Of a stretch of 64,000 nt of DNA, positions 24,230-33,249 are shown piece by piece. Both the position numbers and the translations under genes were made by a program. A model generated the notes under the pieces. It worked only from the letters and a program-made list of their open reading frames with translations, was not told the origin of the DNA and did no database searches. Location: positions 183,119 to 247,118 of the forward strand of contig NZ_JAQQWU010000005.1 in the NCBI RefSeq assembly GCF_028610625.1, read 5' to 3'. Every line of letters begins with the position of its first letter. The first letter of the stretch is position 1. The stretch comes from Guptibacillus spartinae (lineage in GTDB: Bacteria; Bacillota; Bacilli; Bacillales; Guptibacillaceae).

Positions 24230-24880
24230 ATGGTGATAAAGAAACTCAGCTTACTCCTCATCGTCATTGGCATCCTGCTGTCAGGATGGAGCGGTTATGA
24301 ATGGTGGAGCCAAAAAAATGCCGTCACATTCGAACCCGAAAAAGCGCAGGCGATTTCAAATGACTGGAAGGATACCGCTTATCAAAAAACGGTCAATCGA
24401 GAAGTGGTTCAAACGAGTGATGTTCTCTCATCAAAAACACCGATTTCTTTCAAAACAGGAGAAAAAATTGGCGAATTAACCATACCGGAATTAGGCTACC
24501 TCTATCCGATCTACTGGGGAACGGACGAACAGACGCTGAAACAAGGTGTTGGTATGTATGACACAAAATTCACAACGCTACCTGATGAAGCGGGCCACAC
24601 TGCACTTGCAGGGCATCGCGATACAGTCTTTGACGGTCTTGATCAACTCAAAAACGGGGATCGCCTCTACGTGACAGTAGATGAGACAACCTATGAATAC
24701 CAAATTCGTAAAACCTGGATTACAGATGAACAGGATCGTAGCGTTATTGTCAAAAAAAACTCGCCCACCCTCACGCTCACAACGTGTTATCCGTTTGATT
24801 ACCTCGGCTCAGCGCCAGATCGATACATCATTCAAGCAAATTTAATTCAAATCGATGACGGGAGTGACCCACAATCCTGA
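24230..24880 (+). CDS. class D sortase
   Basis: This encodes 216 residues. An N-terminal membrane anchor (residues 5-22) precedes a sortase fold from about residue 76. The catalytic triad is His129 (AGHRDT), Cys186 (TLTTCYPF) and Arg198 (APDRYI). The TLTTCYPFDYLG context is typical of class D enzymes of Bacillales. It cleaves a C-terminal sorting signal and attaches the protein to the cell wall. The adjacent excalibur protein is the probable client. ATG 24230 follows AAGGTGATGA. Confidence 0.88.
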   Translation: MVIKKLSLLLIVIGILLSGWSGYEWWSQKNAVTFEPEKAQAISNDWKDTAYQKTVNREVVQTSDVLSSKTPISFKTGEKIGELTIPELGYLYPIYWGTDEQTLKQGVGMYDTKFTTLPDEAGHTALAGHRDTVFDGLDQLKNGDRLYVTVDETTYEYQIRKTWITDEQDRSVIVKKNSPTLTLTTCYPFDYLGSAPDRYIIQANLIQIDDGSDPQS

Positions 24881-24912
24881 GTCACTTCCTATTCGCATTG
24901 TCGCTTCTCCAT

Positions 24913-24942
24913 AAAAAAAGAGAACTGCTTTAACAGTTCCCT
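24913..24942 (-). terminator. terminator of the PRPP synthetase gene
   Basis: On the minus strand GGGAACTG and CAGTTCTC flank a short loop, followed by seven Ts. Confidence 0.85.
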
Positions 24943-24950
24943 TCAAAACG

Positions 24951-25895
24951 TTATCGAATTTGACTAATGGATAGCTTTTCTTGCACAATGCGAATCGCTT
25001 CTGCCAACAGAGGAGCGATTGAAAGAACCGTAATTTTCTCAAGATCATCAGCTTCTGGAAGAGCAATTGTGTTTGTTACAACCACTTCTTTAATCGTAGA
25101 CTCCGCAATTTCCTCCGTTGCATGACCGGAGAGCACGGGGTGGGTAAACGTAGCGTAAACTTCCTTCACGCCGTTTTCTTCCAGTATACGTGAAGTGAAC
25201 GTTACATTTTTACCCGTATCAATCATATCATCTATGATAATCGCCGTTTTTCCACGCACATCCCCAATGACGTTTACTGTCGATGGTTCACCTGTATCAT
25301 AGGAACGACGATCAATTAAAGCGATTGGCGCGTCAAGCAAGGATCCGAGCTTACGAGCACGAAGCGCACTACTGTTATCTGGTGCCACAACCACTACATC
25401 TTCCAAATTCTTCTTCTCAAAATATTCAGCTAAGATGGGAATACCGGAAACCTGATCCACCGGGATATTAAAGAAACCTTCGATTTGATTCGCATGAAGA
25501 TCAATTGTTAGTACGCGTGTTGCGCCTGAACGCTCCAACATATTCGCGATCAACTTTGCTGTAATGGGCTGTCTTGGTCCTGTTTTACGATCCTGTCTCG
25601 CGTACCCGTAATAAGGTAACACAACATTAATCGTTTTAGCAGATGCTCGTTTTAATGCATCGATCATAATCAAGAGTTCCATTAGGTAATCATTTCCTGA
25701 GCCTGCGATTGATTGAACCAAGTATGTATCGCAACCACGGATGCTTTCCTCAACGTTCATGTGAATTTCACCGTCACTAAAGCGTTTAACGGAACAATTT
25801 CCAACTTGAATTCCAAGCGTCTCAACAATTTCTTGAGCCAACTCTGGATTTGAGTTCAAAGCGAACACTTTCACATCTTCTTCCTGGCGTAGCAT
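24951..25895 (-). CDS. prs: ribose-phosphate pyrophosphokinase paralogue
   Basis: This encodes 314 residues of the PRPP synthetase family. Conserved parts include KRFSDGEIHMNVEESIRG near 38, PYYGYARQDRK near 93, DLHANQIEGFF near 130, RARKL near 180 and DDMIDTGKN near 205. Known enzymes make PRPP from ribose-5-phosphate and ATP. Two active-site regions differ from housekeeping Bacillus Prs: PDHGGV reads PDNSSA, and the DTAGT ribose-phosphate loop reads DTGKN. It stands alone rather than beside glmU (gcaD), so it is probably a second copy. AAAGGAG precedes the ATG. Confidence 0.85.
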   Translation of the reverse strand: MLRQEEDVKVFALNSNPELAQEIVETLGIQVGNCSVKRFSDGEIHMNVEESIRGCDTYLVQSIAGSGNDYLMELLIMIDALKRASAKTINVVLPYYGYARQDRKTGPRQPITAKLIANMLERSGATRVLTIDLHANQIEGFFNIPVDQVSGIPILAEYFEKKNLEDVVVVAPDNSSALRARKLGSLLDAPIALIDRRSYDTGEPSTVNVIGDVRGKTAIIIDDMIDTGKNVTFTSRILEENGVKEVYATFTHPVLSGHATEEIAESTIKEVVVTNTIALPEADDLEKITVLSIAPLLAEAIRIVQEKLSISQIR

Positions 25896-26159
25896 AGCGT
25901 AGCTCCTTTATCTTTCGTTTATTCCATGATCAATACAGCACCTTAATCAAGACGTCCACTTAAGATGCCCTTACCATATAAGCTGTATGAATGTCATACG
26001 TATGTATTTAGTTTAAACTTCCTTTCCACTATACCATACACAGAAGGAGAATTTCTGCAGATTTTTTTGGGAATTCACCCAAAAAACCAATGAATTATTT
26101 ACGATTATGAACTGTATGCGCTTTACTTCTTATAATTAGAATTTTTCGCAGATTATCCT

Positions 26160-26657
26160 CTACCTCCACCTAATCGAATGCACCAAATACAGAAAAATGG
26201 CGCTAAAGATCATCGTAAGAAAGAGAGGCATCACCCACCAGACCAAACCTTCTTCCAATCCCTTTGCGATTTGTACACACTCCACTGTTAAATAGGCAAA
26301 CAAGAATGCGATTGTATTTTTCAAAAAACGCATGAGGACAACGGCACTTCGATATTGTAGAGCTGCATTTCCCTCAGTAATTTTCACCACATAATTGTAT
26401 CTATGAGGATAGCGTTCAAGTATAGTGAAAACTCCCCATATCAAAATGCCAAGCCCAGGCATAAGAATAATAGCCGTCTTTGATCCCCAATTATCTGCCT
26501 CACCTGCTGCATTAAAATGAACGGGAACACGATTCGGTATTCCGGACCATTCCAACGAAAGATAGATGATGCCTAGAATCAGAAATGTAAGTGCTACTAT
26601 ATCCATGCATTTTTGGAGGAGCGTCTTATCAACCTTTATCCTTGGACGATTTTCCAT
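26160..26657 (-). CDS. DUF1648-domain membrane protein
   Basis: This encodes 165 residues. After a polar N terminus comes a hydrophobic segment, then the DUF1648 hallmark IPNRVPVHFNAAGEADNWGSK near residue 40, and about three further helices. DUF1648 also forms the N-terminal part of SdpI-type immunity proteins, but the SdpI C-terminal part is not evident. AAAGGAGAGG precedes the ATG. Function is unknown. Confidence 0.75.
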   Translation of the reverse strand: MENRPRIKVDKTLLQKCMDIVALTFLILGIIYLSLEWSGIPNRVPVHFNAAGEADNWGSKTAIILMPGLGILIWGVFTILERYPHRYNYVVKITEGNAALQYRSAVVLMRFLKNTIAFLFAYLTVECVQIAKGLEEGLVWWVMPLFLTMIFSAIFLYLVHSIRWR

Positions 26658-26803
26658 ATGAACCCTCTCCTTTCATCCTAATAGATTTACGTATAAACGA
26701 TATAGAAAGTTCCAACAATTTGCTTCTAATGCTTTTCATACTATAGAATGGACAAGAGAGACGACTCATTTCCATATAATCGTTTTAAGGAGAGTAATTG
26801 TGT

Positions 26804-27655
26804 ATGACGAATGAATATAATCTAGACTCAACAGAGTTTCATTCACTGAAAACCGCTTCTAAACGATTATTTAAGTTAATCACCGATCGTTTAAATGTGA
26901 ATACCGCGTACGTGACGAAACGTGGAGAAGACGCCATGACTGTTGTAAGCTCTTTCAATGAAAGGGAAGAAATTATACCAGAGGGATATGCTGTAGAATA
27001 TAGCGGTACCTATTGCCGTTTAATTTTTAATAATGAAAGTAGTGTCATGCATACGCCCAACTTAGAACGTGATGAGTTCACGAAACAACTAGAAGTTACG
27101 TCACAATTAAAAGTAAAAGGATTTCTTGGTGTTTCATTAACAGATCGAAACGGAAAAATCTTCGGCACCTTATGCGTCATGGATAAAGAAGAGAAGGCAT
27201 TTAGTGAAGAAGATATCGCCTATTTAAAATCGATGGCTGAAATTCTTGCTTACATCATTGACCTCGATCAAACTAAGTACAATTTGGATTTCTTAAGCGT
27301 ACCAATCGTTCCAATTACAAAAGGAATTGCCATCTTAACACTGCAAGGTGTAATCGATGAAAGAAGAGCCGAGAACATCATTCAACAAGTCCTAGAGTAT
27401 GGTGCTAGTCAGCAAATCAATCATTTTATAGTAGAATTATCAGGCTTAAAAATTATTGATGGGTATTTTCCAGTAACCCTTGGAGACCTTTTCAAATCCA
27501 TTCAACTGATGGGAATTGAAACGATCATTACCGGGATTACCCCGACCATTGCCCAACAGGAAGTAGCCAATGAGCAGCTTCCTCACTTTAAAACCGTTCA
27601 AAATCTTGAAGCCGCTCTTAGCTACATTGGGTTTAAATTAGTCGAAAAAGAATAG
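26804..27655 (+). CDS. GAF-STAS protein (stressosome RsbR-like)
   Basis: This encodes 283 residues. An N-terminal GAF domain (about 15-155; FLGVSLTDRNGKIFGTLCVMD) is joined to a C-terminal STAS domain (about 165-275; GIAILTLQGVIDERRAENI, IVELSGLKIIDGYFP). The layout is that of RsbR paralogues and YtvA, with GAF as the sensor. The usual phosphorylated Thr in the DLSGVxxxDT motif is Gly here (KIIDGYF), which would alter control by the RsbT-type kinase. AAGGAGAG favours ATG 26804 over TTG 26798. It may feed into sigma-B signalling. Confidence 0.8.
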   Translation: MTNEYNLDSTEFHSLKTASKRLFKLITDRLNVNTAYVTKRGEDAMTVVSSFNEREEIIPEGYAVEYSGTYCRLIFNNESSVMHTPNLERDEFTKQLEVTSQLKVKGFLGVSLTDRNGKIFGTLCVMDKEEKAFSEEDIAYLKSMAEILAYIIDLDQTKYNLDFLSVPIVPITKGIAILTLQGVIDERRAENIIQQVLEYGASQQINHFIVELSGLKIIDGYFPVTLGDLFKSIQLMGIETIITGITPTIAQQEVANEQLPHFKTVQNLEAALSYIGFKLVEKE

Positions 27656-27658
27656 CAA

Positions 27659-27692
27659 ATGCCGCAATCGACCGAGATTGCGGCGTTGTATT
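27659..27692. terminator. terminator between GAF-STAS and aldo/keto reductase genes
   Basis: GCCGCAATC pairs with GATTGCGGC around a 5-base loop. The T-tracts are weak. Confidence 0.6.
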
Positions 27693-27694
27693 CT

Positions 27695-28672
27695 TTACAT
27701 CTTCGCGACTTTCCTTGATTCTTCATCAATTCGGTTCATTTCCTCTAGGGTTAGTTTAAATCCTAATACCTTCACATTATCTTCTGCATGCTTTAACTTC
27801 GACGCGCCAGGAATGGCCACAACCGTATGATCATGAAAATGAACGAGCCAATTTAACGCAACCTGACCTGCTCCGACACCGTAAGAATGCCCAATCTCTT
27901 TTAATACATTGATTAGCGGCAAGGTTTTAGCTAATCCCTGCGGTTTAAATTGAGTCATGTGTTTACGTGGGCCTGAAAGATTTGCGACAAGTTCAGGATT
28001 TTGATGGAACTTTCCAGTTAATATCCCCTGCTCGAGTGGGGAATACGCAATGATGGTGATGCCATTTTGCTTAGCAAGGTCCAGCACTCCATTCGTTTCA
28101 ATCCGTCGGTCAAGTAAGCTATATTTCATTTGATTGGATGCAAGCACAATGTCATGACGCTTCAATTCTTGGATGGCTCGATCCATTTTATCTCGATTAA
28201 AATTACTTACACCTACCGCGCCAATATCGCCTTTTTTCACAAGCGATGCCATTTGCTTCATTTCTTTTTCTGGAGATGAAAAAGAAAACGGTTGGTGCAC
28301 CTGATAGAGGTCAATTCGACGGCCATTTAGAGCATCTTTCCGCTTTTGGATCGTACTTGAAATGGAGCCAGCCGTCCGAAGAAGCGGCCACCATTTTGTC
28401 GCAATGAGCGCATCCTTTTCCTCAATCCCAAGGCGTTTTAATGCACCAGATAAGGCTTCCTCTGATTTTCCTTTTCCATAAGCTTCCGCCGTATCAAACC
28501 AGTTAATCCCACCATCAAGGCTCATTTTCACAATCGCATCCATGTCTTTTTCTGAGATTGTTGAAAAGTAACTTCCGATCATCCCACTTCCCTGACTGAA
28601 CTGCCACGTTCCAAGTCCAATTGGCGAAATCTCATACTCTGTTTTACCTAGTTTCCTCACGTTACGCCACAT
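27695..28672 (-). CDS. aldo/keto reductase
   Basis: This encodes 325 residues of the AKR (beta/alpha)8 barrel. The catalytic tetrad is visible: Asp and Tyr in WFDTAEAYGKGKSE near residue 58, Lys in IATKWW near 90, and His in YQVHQP near 124. The NADP-binding end reads AIPGASKLKHAEDNV near 292. Substrate is unknown. The start is uncertain because GAAGG abuts the ATG; a GTG four codons later is possible. Confidence 0.88.
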   Translation of the reverse strand: MWRNVRKLGKTEYEISPIGLGTWQFSQGSGMIGSYFSTISEKDMDAIVKMSLDGGINWFDTAEAYGKGKSEEALSGALKRLGIEEKDALIATKWWPLLRTAGSISSTIQKRKDALNGRRIDLYQVHQPFSFSSPEKEMKQMASLVKKGDIGAVGVSNFNRDKMDRAIQELKRHDIVLASNQMKYSLLDRRIETNGVLDLAKQNGITIIAYSPLEQGILTGKFHQNPELVANLSGPRKHMTQFKPQGLAKTLPLINVLKEIGHSYGVGAGQVALNWLVHFHDHTVVAIPGASKLKHAEDNVKVLGFKLTLEEMNRIDEESRKVAKM

Positions 28673-28743
28673 CCTTCATTTGTCTTGGACTAAGTATAGC
28701 ACCGATTTATGGAAATTCGTTAAGATCATGCCTTTACAAAGGT

Positions 28744-29172
28744 TTACGCCATGAATTCCTTTCTAAACACAAAGCTAACTTGATCATAAGACATTTTTTC
28801 TCTATAAAAACGATGTGCTTCTTTCTTTTGAAGTCCTGACGATAGCGCCACCGATTGATACCCGTTCTCTACTGCCCAGTTTTCAACAAAGGAAAGAAGT
28901 TTACCTCCATATCCTTTCGAACGGTGTTGTAGGCTCGTGACGAGATCACAGACCCAGACAAATCTTCCATAGTAGAGCGTAATCATCGGCTTAAATCCAG
29001 TAACCGCAACAAGTTCATCTCCATCATAAAGCCCATAGAGTCGATACATGTCTTTCTGATGCGCTTCTTCAACTAAATCAAGATATGTCTTTTCATCCAA
29101 ATGCTGACGAAGCTCTTGCATCACTCGAAATGCTTCACGCCACTGATTTTTCGTTCTCATTTCTTTAATCAT
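28744..29172 (-). CDS. GNAT family N-acetyltransferase
   Basis: This encodes 142 residues. The acetyl-CoA site reads [21 protein letters not shown] near residue 84 (motif A, Q/RxxGxG/A), followed by [21 protein letters not shown], typical of GNAT motif B. Substrate is unknown. Two ATGs are adjacent at the start; the second is better spaced from GGAGGG. Confidence 0.8.
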   Translation of the reverse strand: MIKEMRTKNQWREAFRVMQELRQHLDEKTYLDLVEEAHQKDMYRLYGLYDGDELVAVTGFKPMITLYYGRFVWVCDLVTSLQHRSKGYGGKLLSFVENWAVENGYQSVALSSGLQKKEAHRFYREKMSYDQVSFVFRKEFMA

Positions 29173-29232
29173 CATGCCCTCCTATAGTTTAGCGATAACT
29201 AGGTATTCGCTAGAAAAGAAGATCATCCTTTC

Positions 29233-29266
29233 ACAAAAAAACCTGCACCATAAGAGGAGCAGGTTA
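29233..29266 (-). terminator. terminator of the siderophore uptake operon
   Basis: AACCTGC and GCAGGTT pair across a 12-base loop, with a run of seven Ts on the minus strand. The stem overlaps the stop codon of the ATPase gene. Confidence 0.8.
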
Positions 29267-30070
29267 AGTTGATATTTTGTAAACTTGGTCTTCACACAAC
29301 CCATAAGGCAAACAAAGCGGCTGACCTGAACGTGGGTCGTATATGATGTCGCTTCGAACACCAAACACTTCTTCCAATATCTCAGACGTCATCACATCAA
29401 TCGGCGTTCCTGCTTTCATTACTTCTCCCTTTTTAATCGCCACGATGTGATCCGCATAACGACTCGCGTGATTTAAATCATGGACCACCATGACAATCGT
29501 TCGCTTTTCTTGAGCATTTAGCTTTTGTAAAAGCTCAAGCACCTCGAGCTGATGCGCCATATCGAGAAATGTTGTTGGCTCATCGAGAAAAAGTATTTTC
29601 GTATCCTGAGCAAGCGCCATCGCAATCCAGGCACGCTGGCGCTGACCGCCTGACAGTTGATCAATCGGACGGTTGGCAAATTCACCAATCCCCGTCATTT
29701 CAATTGCCCATGCAATCTTTTCTTTATCCTCAATCGTTAGTGCTTTCAACCCTTTTTGATGAGGAAAGCGGCCGTATGTAACAAGTTCAAGCACCGTAAG
29801 ACCTTCTGGAGCTGTAGGGTTTTGAGGGAGAATCGCTAACTCTTTCGCAAGATCGCGCGTTTTTTGCTCATGGATCGCTCGCCCATCCAGATAGACCGTT
29901 CCACTTTTGGGCTTCATTAACCTGGATAATGTTTTTAGAATGGTCGACTTTCCTGAACCATTCGCCCCTACAAGAGCTGTAATCTCTCCTTCAGGTATGG
30001 CTAGATTCAATTGATCCACAATGATCTTGTCCTGATAACCGATCTTAAGATTTTCTGTTTCAATCACCAC
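29264..30070 (-). CDS. iron-siderophore ABC transporter ATPase (FecE/FhuC type)
   Basis: This encodes about 268 residues. Walker A is GANGSGKST near residue 36, the signature is [18 protein letters not shown] near 140 and Walker B is [13 protein letters not shown] near 160. The H-loop is VVHDLNHA near 195. It energises the permease pair encoded upstream for ferric siderophore import. Three tandem GTG codons follow GGAG; 30070 is best spaced. It is the last gene of the operon. Confidence 0.9.
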   Translation of the reverse strand: MVIETENLKIGYQDKIIVDQLNLAIPEGEITALVGANGSGKSTILKTLSRLMKPKSGTVYLDGRAIHEQKTRDLAKELAILPQNPTAPEGLTVLELVTYGRFPHQKGLKALTIEDKEKIAWAIEMTGIGEFANRPIDQLSGGQRQRAWIAMALAQDTKILFLDEPTTFLDMAHQLEVLELLQKLNAQEKRTIVMVVHDLNHASRYADHIVAIKKGEVMKAGTPIDVMTSEILEEVFGVRSDIIYDPRSGQPLCLPYGLCEDQVYKIST

Positions 30071-30085
30071 GCTCACTCCTTCCGC

Positions 30086-31087
30086 TTATACTTCTGCAAA
30101 TTCTTTGTGATGGGTTGAATACATCGCCATTGCTTCTGCATCAGGATCAAGAAACGCTTTTGCACTATTTAGAGCTTTGGGTCCCTCCGCAAGTCCTCCA
30201 GCGATGAGCGTTAATCGGTGTGGATAGGTGACGATATCTCCGACTGCAAAAACACCGCGTATACTCGTTTCCATTTTTGCATCGGTAACGACTTTTCCAT
30301 CGTTCATCGTCATGCCCCAATTTTGGATACCGCCTAAGTCGAGATCAAAGCCATGATTAACAAGAAGTGCATCAATCGAAACCGTTTCTTTTTCTCCGGT
30401 GTCAATATGAGTCAAAACAACCTGCTCAATGTGCTCTTTACCAATCACGTCAGAGACATAACACGAACATTTCACGTGCGTTTCCGATTTGTTCAACTCT
30501 GTGATACTACTTTCATGACCGCGAAAAGCCTCTCTGCGATGAACGATCGTCACTTTATCTGCAATCGGTTCAAGTCGATTCGCCCAATCGATCGCCGAGT
30601 CGCCTCCTCCAGATATCATCACGTGCTTTCCTCGAAAGTCCTCGACACGCTCGACGGTATAATGAAGGTTTCCCCCCTCAAAATGCTCCGCACCATCAAC
30701 TGGTAGCTTTTTCATGCCAAGCGTACCGTGACCAATTGCCAGGATAACTGATCGAGTGTAGTGGCGTTCACCGTTGTGACTCGTCAGAATAAACGTGCCG
30801 TCTTCTCCCCGCTCAAGACCATCTACTCGCTCTCCAAAAACCATTGTTGGATCAAAGGTGCTCGCCTGTGCGTTCAACTGCTTGATTAAATCCGCTCCAG
30901 AGACGCCAGGAATGCCACCGATATCTCTTAGAATTTTCTCTGGATAGAAATAAGTCACTTTTCCGCCAACTTGCGGAAGGTATTCAATAACCTTCGTCTT
31001 TAACTCACGCATGCCGCTATAAAAAGCGGTAAATAAGCCAATGGGTCCTCCACCAATGATTGTCACATCATAGATTTCATTTTTCAC
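30086..31087 (-). CDS. ferredoxin--NADP(+) reductase (thioredoxin-reductase-like)
   Basis: This encodes 333 residues. FAD binding is at IIGGGPIGLFTAFYSGMR (residue 10 on), NADPH binding is at MISGGGDSAIDWANRL near 157, and the second FAD motif is GVFAVGDIVTYPHRL near 285. It lacks the CxxC of thioredoxin reductase, which marks the YumC/YcgT-type FNR. Sitting between permease and ATPase genes of a ferric-siderophore operon, it probably supplies electrons to reduce and release iron from the imported complex; this is an inference. GTG start after GGAGG. Confidence 0.88.
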   Translation of the reverse strand: MKNEIYDVTIIGGGPIGLFTAFYSGMRELKTKVIEYLPQVGGKVTYFYPEKILRDIGGIPGVSGADLIKQLNAQASTFDPTMVFGERVDGLERGEDGTFILTSHNGERHYTRSVILAIGHGTLGMKKLPVDGAEHFEGGNLHYTVERVEDFRGKHVMISGGGDSAIDWANRLEPIADKVTIVHRREAFRGHESSITELNKSETHVKCSCYVSDVIGKEHIEQVVLTHIDTGEKETVSIDALLVNHGFDLDLGGIQNWGMTMNDGKVVTDAKMETSIRGVFAVGDIVTYPHRLTLIAGGLAEGPKALNSAKAFLDPDAEAMAMYSTHHKEFAEV

Positions 31088-31099
31088 ATCGTTCGCCTC

Positions 31100-32134
31100 C
31101 TAAGCTTTTGATCTTGCAAGTAAATATAAAAAGTACGGTGCTCCGATAATCGCCACCATAATACCTGCATGAATTTCAGATGGTGCGAGAATCGTTCTGC
31201 CAATCGTATCAGCGACTAAGAGAACCAGTGCACCTGCAAGAGCCGATAGCGGTAATAGAAACCGATGATTATTTCCCACTAACTGTCTTGCAAGATGCGG
31301 ACCAACAAGACCAACAAAACCAATCCCTCCACTTACCGACACACAAGCAGATGCAAGGGCAACGGAAGCACCAAGAAGTAAGAACCTTTCTTTCTCTACT
31401 TTCACGCCCATTCCAGTCGCAAGCTTCTCTCCAAAATTTAGTCCATCTAGCGTTCTCGCTTTATAGAAAATGAAAGAAAACAATACTAAGATCCACGGCA
31501 ATAGTGTGAGAACATGAACCCACGTCGTCCCCCATATTTTCCCTGCAAGCCAAACAGCGATAAATTGATAATCAAAGGGATCCATCCGTAGCGTTAGAAT
31601 CGTGATAAGAGCACCGATACCTGCTGCGACCGCAATTCCATTTAGAATCAACCGCTGTGGCATTAACCCTTCTTTTTTGCTATATGAGAGTGCATAAATG
31701 ATGACGGCCGTGACACACCCACCAACTAATGCGAGAAACGGCATAAGTAAGATCGGCGCATCTGTTGTTTTCGGGAAAAAAGAGATAAATAAAACAACCA
31801 TTAAAGCGGCCCCACTATTGATTCCGAGTATGCCCGGGTCTGCAAGAGCATTCCGTGAAATGCCTTGAAGGATACAGCCAGAAACGGCTAGACCAGCGCC
31901 AACCAGAATGGCAATCACAATTCGTGGCAAGCGAAATTCAAATAAGATTAACGACTGTTTCTCTGTGCCACTCCCAACCAACGTTTTCACTACCTCACCA
32001 GGACTTAATTTCGTTAATCCTGTATTTAAGCTAATAAAAAAGGTTGCCATGATGAGGAAGAGGAAAATCCCCATCATCACATAGCGCCTGCGGTTTCTTT
32101 TCCGCTGGACGTAAAATAAAGAATCGCCATTCAT
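31100..32134 (-). CDS. iron-siderophore ABC permease (FecCD family)
   Basis: This encodes 344 residues and about 9-10 membrane helices. Diagnostic stretches are LPRIVIAILVGAGLAVSGCILQG near residue 68, NALADPGILGINSGAA near 95 and GGIGFVGLVGPHLARQLVGN near 272, which contacts the ATPase. It forms the channel with the adjacent upstream permease. Its ATG overlaps the stop of that permease, showing translational coupling. Confidence 0.9.
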   Translation of the reverse strand: MNGDSLFYVQRKRNRRRYVMMGIFLFLIMATFFISLNTGLTKLSPGEVVKTLVGSGTEKQSLILFEFRLPRIVIAILVGAGLAVSGCILQGISRNALADPGILGINSGAALMVVLFISFFPKTTDAPILLMPFLALVGGCVTAVIIYALSYSKKEGLMPQRLILNGIAVAAGIGALITILTLRMDPFDYQFIAVWLAGKIWGTTWVHVLTLLPWILVLFSFIFYKARTLDGLNFGEKLATGMGVKVEKERFLLLGASVALASACVSVSGGIGFVGLVGPHLARQLVGNNHRFLLPLSALAGALVLLVADTIGRTILAPSEIHAGIMVAIIGAPYFLYLLARSKA

Positions 32135-33186
32135 CACAACTCCCTCCCTTCACGTCTTGCTACGAATAGAAAGAATGGGACACCGACAAGAGCGAAAATC
32201 GCACCAATTGGCGTTTCATATGGGGCATTGATGAGTCTTGCTCCCATGTCAGCAACGATCATAAATAATCCGCCAAGAACCGCGGAGCATGGAACAATCC
32301 AGCGATAATCCACACCAACAAGGAACCTTGCGATATGAGGAATCACCAGACCAACAAATCCAATTGGACCAACTGCAGATACGGCAGCTCCGGCAAGAAC
32401 AAGAACTACAACTGCAGCCAGCACTTTGATTAATTTAGTGCGCTGCCCAAGGCCTACAGCCACATCTTCTCCGAGACTAAGTAATGAAATGGACTTGGAT
32501 AGAAAGAGAGCTACAAGTAGCGCAATGACAATCCATGGCAACAACAGTTGAATTTGCGGCCATTTCAAACCAGCAGTGCCTCCTGCAAACCAAAAAGCAA
32601 GATTCTGCGAGAGTTGATAGTGGATGGCAACACCTTCACTAACTGCTGTAAAGAGGGCACTAACTGCAGCACCTGCTAGTACTAACCGAACCGGTGATAA
32701 ACCATTTCGTGAGAGAGATCCGATACCGAATACGAGTGTTGCCCCGATTCCAGCACCAATGAAAGAAACGAACATTAGGTTGGTATAGGATAGACCAGGA
32801 AAAAAAGCGAAGCTAAGCGCCATCATCAAGGTAGCTCCTGCATTTAAACCAAGTAACCCGGAATCAGCAAGAGGATTTCGCGTCACTCCCTGCATGATTG
32901 CTCCAGCAACGGCAAAACTTGCGCCAATTAAGATGTCGGCAACAGATCGAGGCATTCGAAACTCACGAATGATCGAATGTTCGGTTGAAGTTGGGTTAAA
33001 CTGAAAGATTGCCTGCCAGACCGTCATCAATTTAATATCTGCAGCACCCAGTGCAATTGATAGCCCAAGACTTAAAATCAGACCCACACCTCCTGCCACA
33101 AGAATGAATATTGCCATGACAGGTCGCGATTGAACGGAGAGCTGTCCTTCTATTGTATTTGCCATCTGTTCAGCTTTCTTTGACAT
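32134..33186 (-). CDS. iron-siderophore ABC permease (FecCD family)
   Basis: This encodes 350 residues and about 9-10 helices. It has the same family landmarks as its partner: MPRSVADILIGASFAVAGAIMQG near 80, NPLADSGLLGLNAGAT near 108 and GPIGFVGLVIPHIARFLVG near 283. It is the other half of the heterodimeric channel. AAGGAG precedes the ATG. A hairpin between it and the binding-protein gene could set lower expression than for the binding protein. Confidence 0.9.
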   Translation of the reverse strand: MSKKAEQMANTIEGQLSVQSRPVMAIFILVAGGVGLILSLGLSIALGAADIKLMTVWQAIFQFNPTSTEHSIIREFRMPRSVADILIGASFAVAGAIMQGVTRNPLADSGLLGLNAGATLMMALSFAFFPGLSYTNLMFVSFIGAGIGATLVFGIGSLSRNGLSPVRLVLAGAAVSALFTAVSEGVAIHYQLSQNLAFWFAGGTAGLKWPQIQLLLPWIVIALLVALFLSKSISLLSLGEDVAVGLGQRTKLIKVLAAVVVLVLAGAAVSAVGPIGFVGLVIPHIARFLVGVDYRWIVPCSAVLGGLFMIVADMGARLINAPYETPIGAIFALVGVPFFLFVARREGREL

Positions 33187-33218
33187 GTGATGACTCCTTG
33201 CTTTATGTAGTGAAAATT

Positions 33219-33243
33219 AGTCCTGGTACCTGGCACCAGGACT
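33219..33243 (-). promoter_or_regulatory. intra-operon hairpin between binding protein and permease genes
   Basis: AGTCCTGGT and ACCAGGACT pair perfectly around a 7-base loop. The inner bases resemble the core of the dispersed GGTGCCTGGCACC element. No T-run follows, so it may stabilise or process the upstream mRNA. Confidence 0.6.
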
Positions 33244-33249
33244 TCATAT

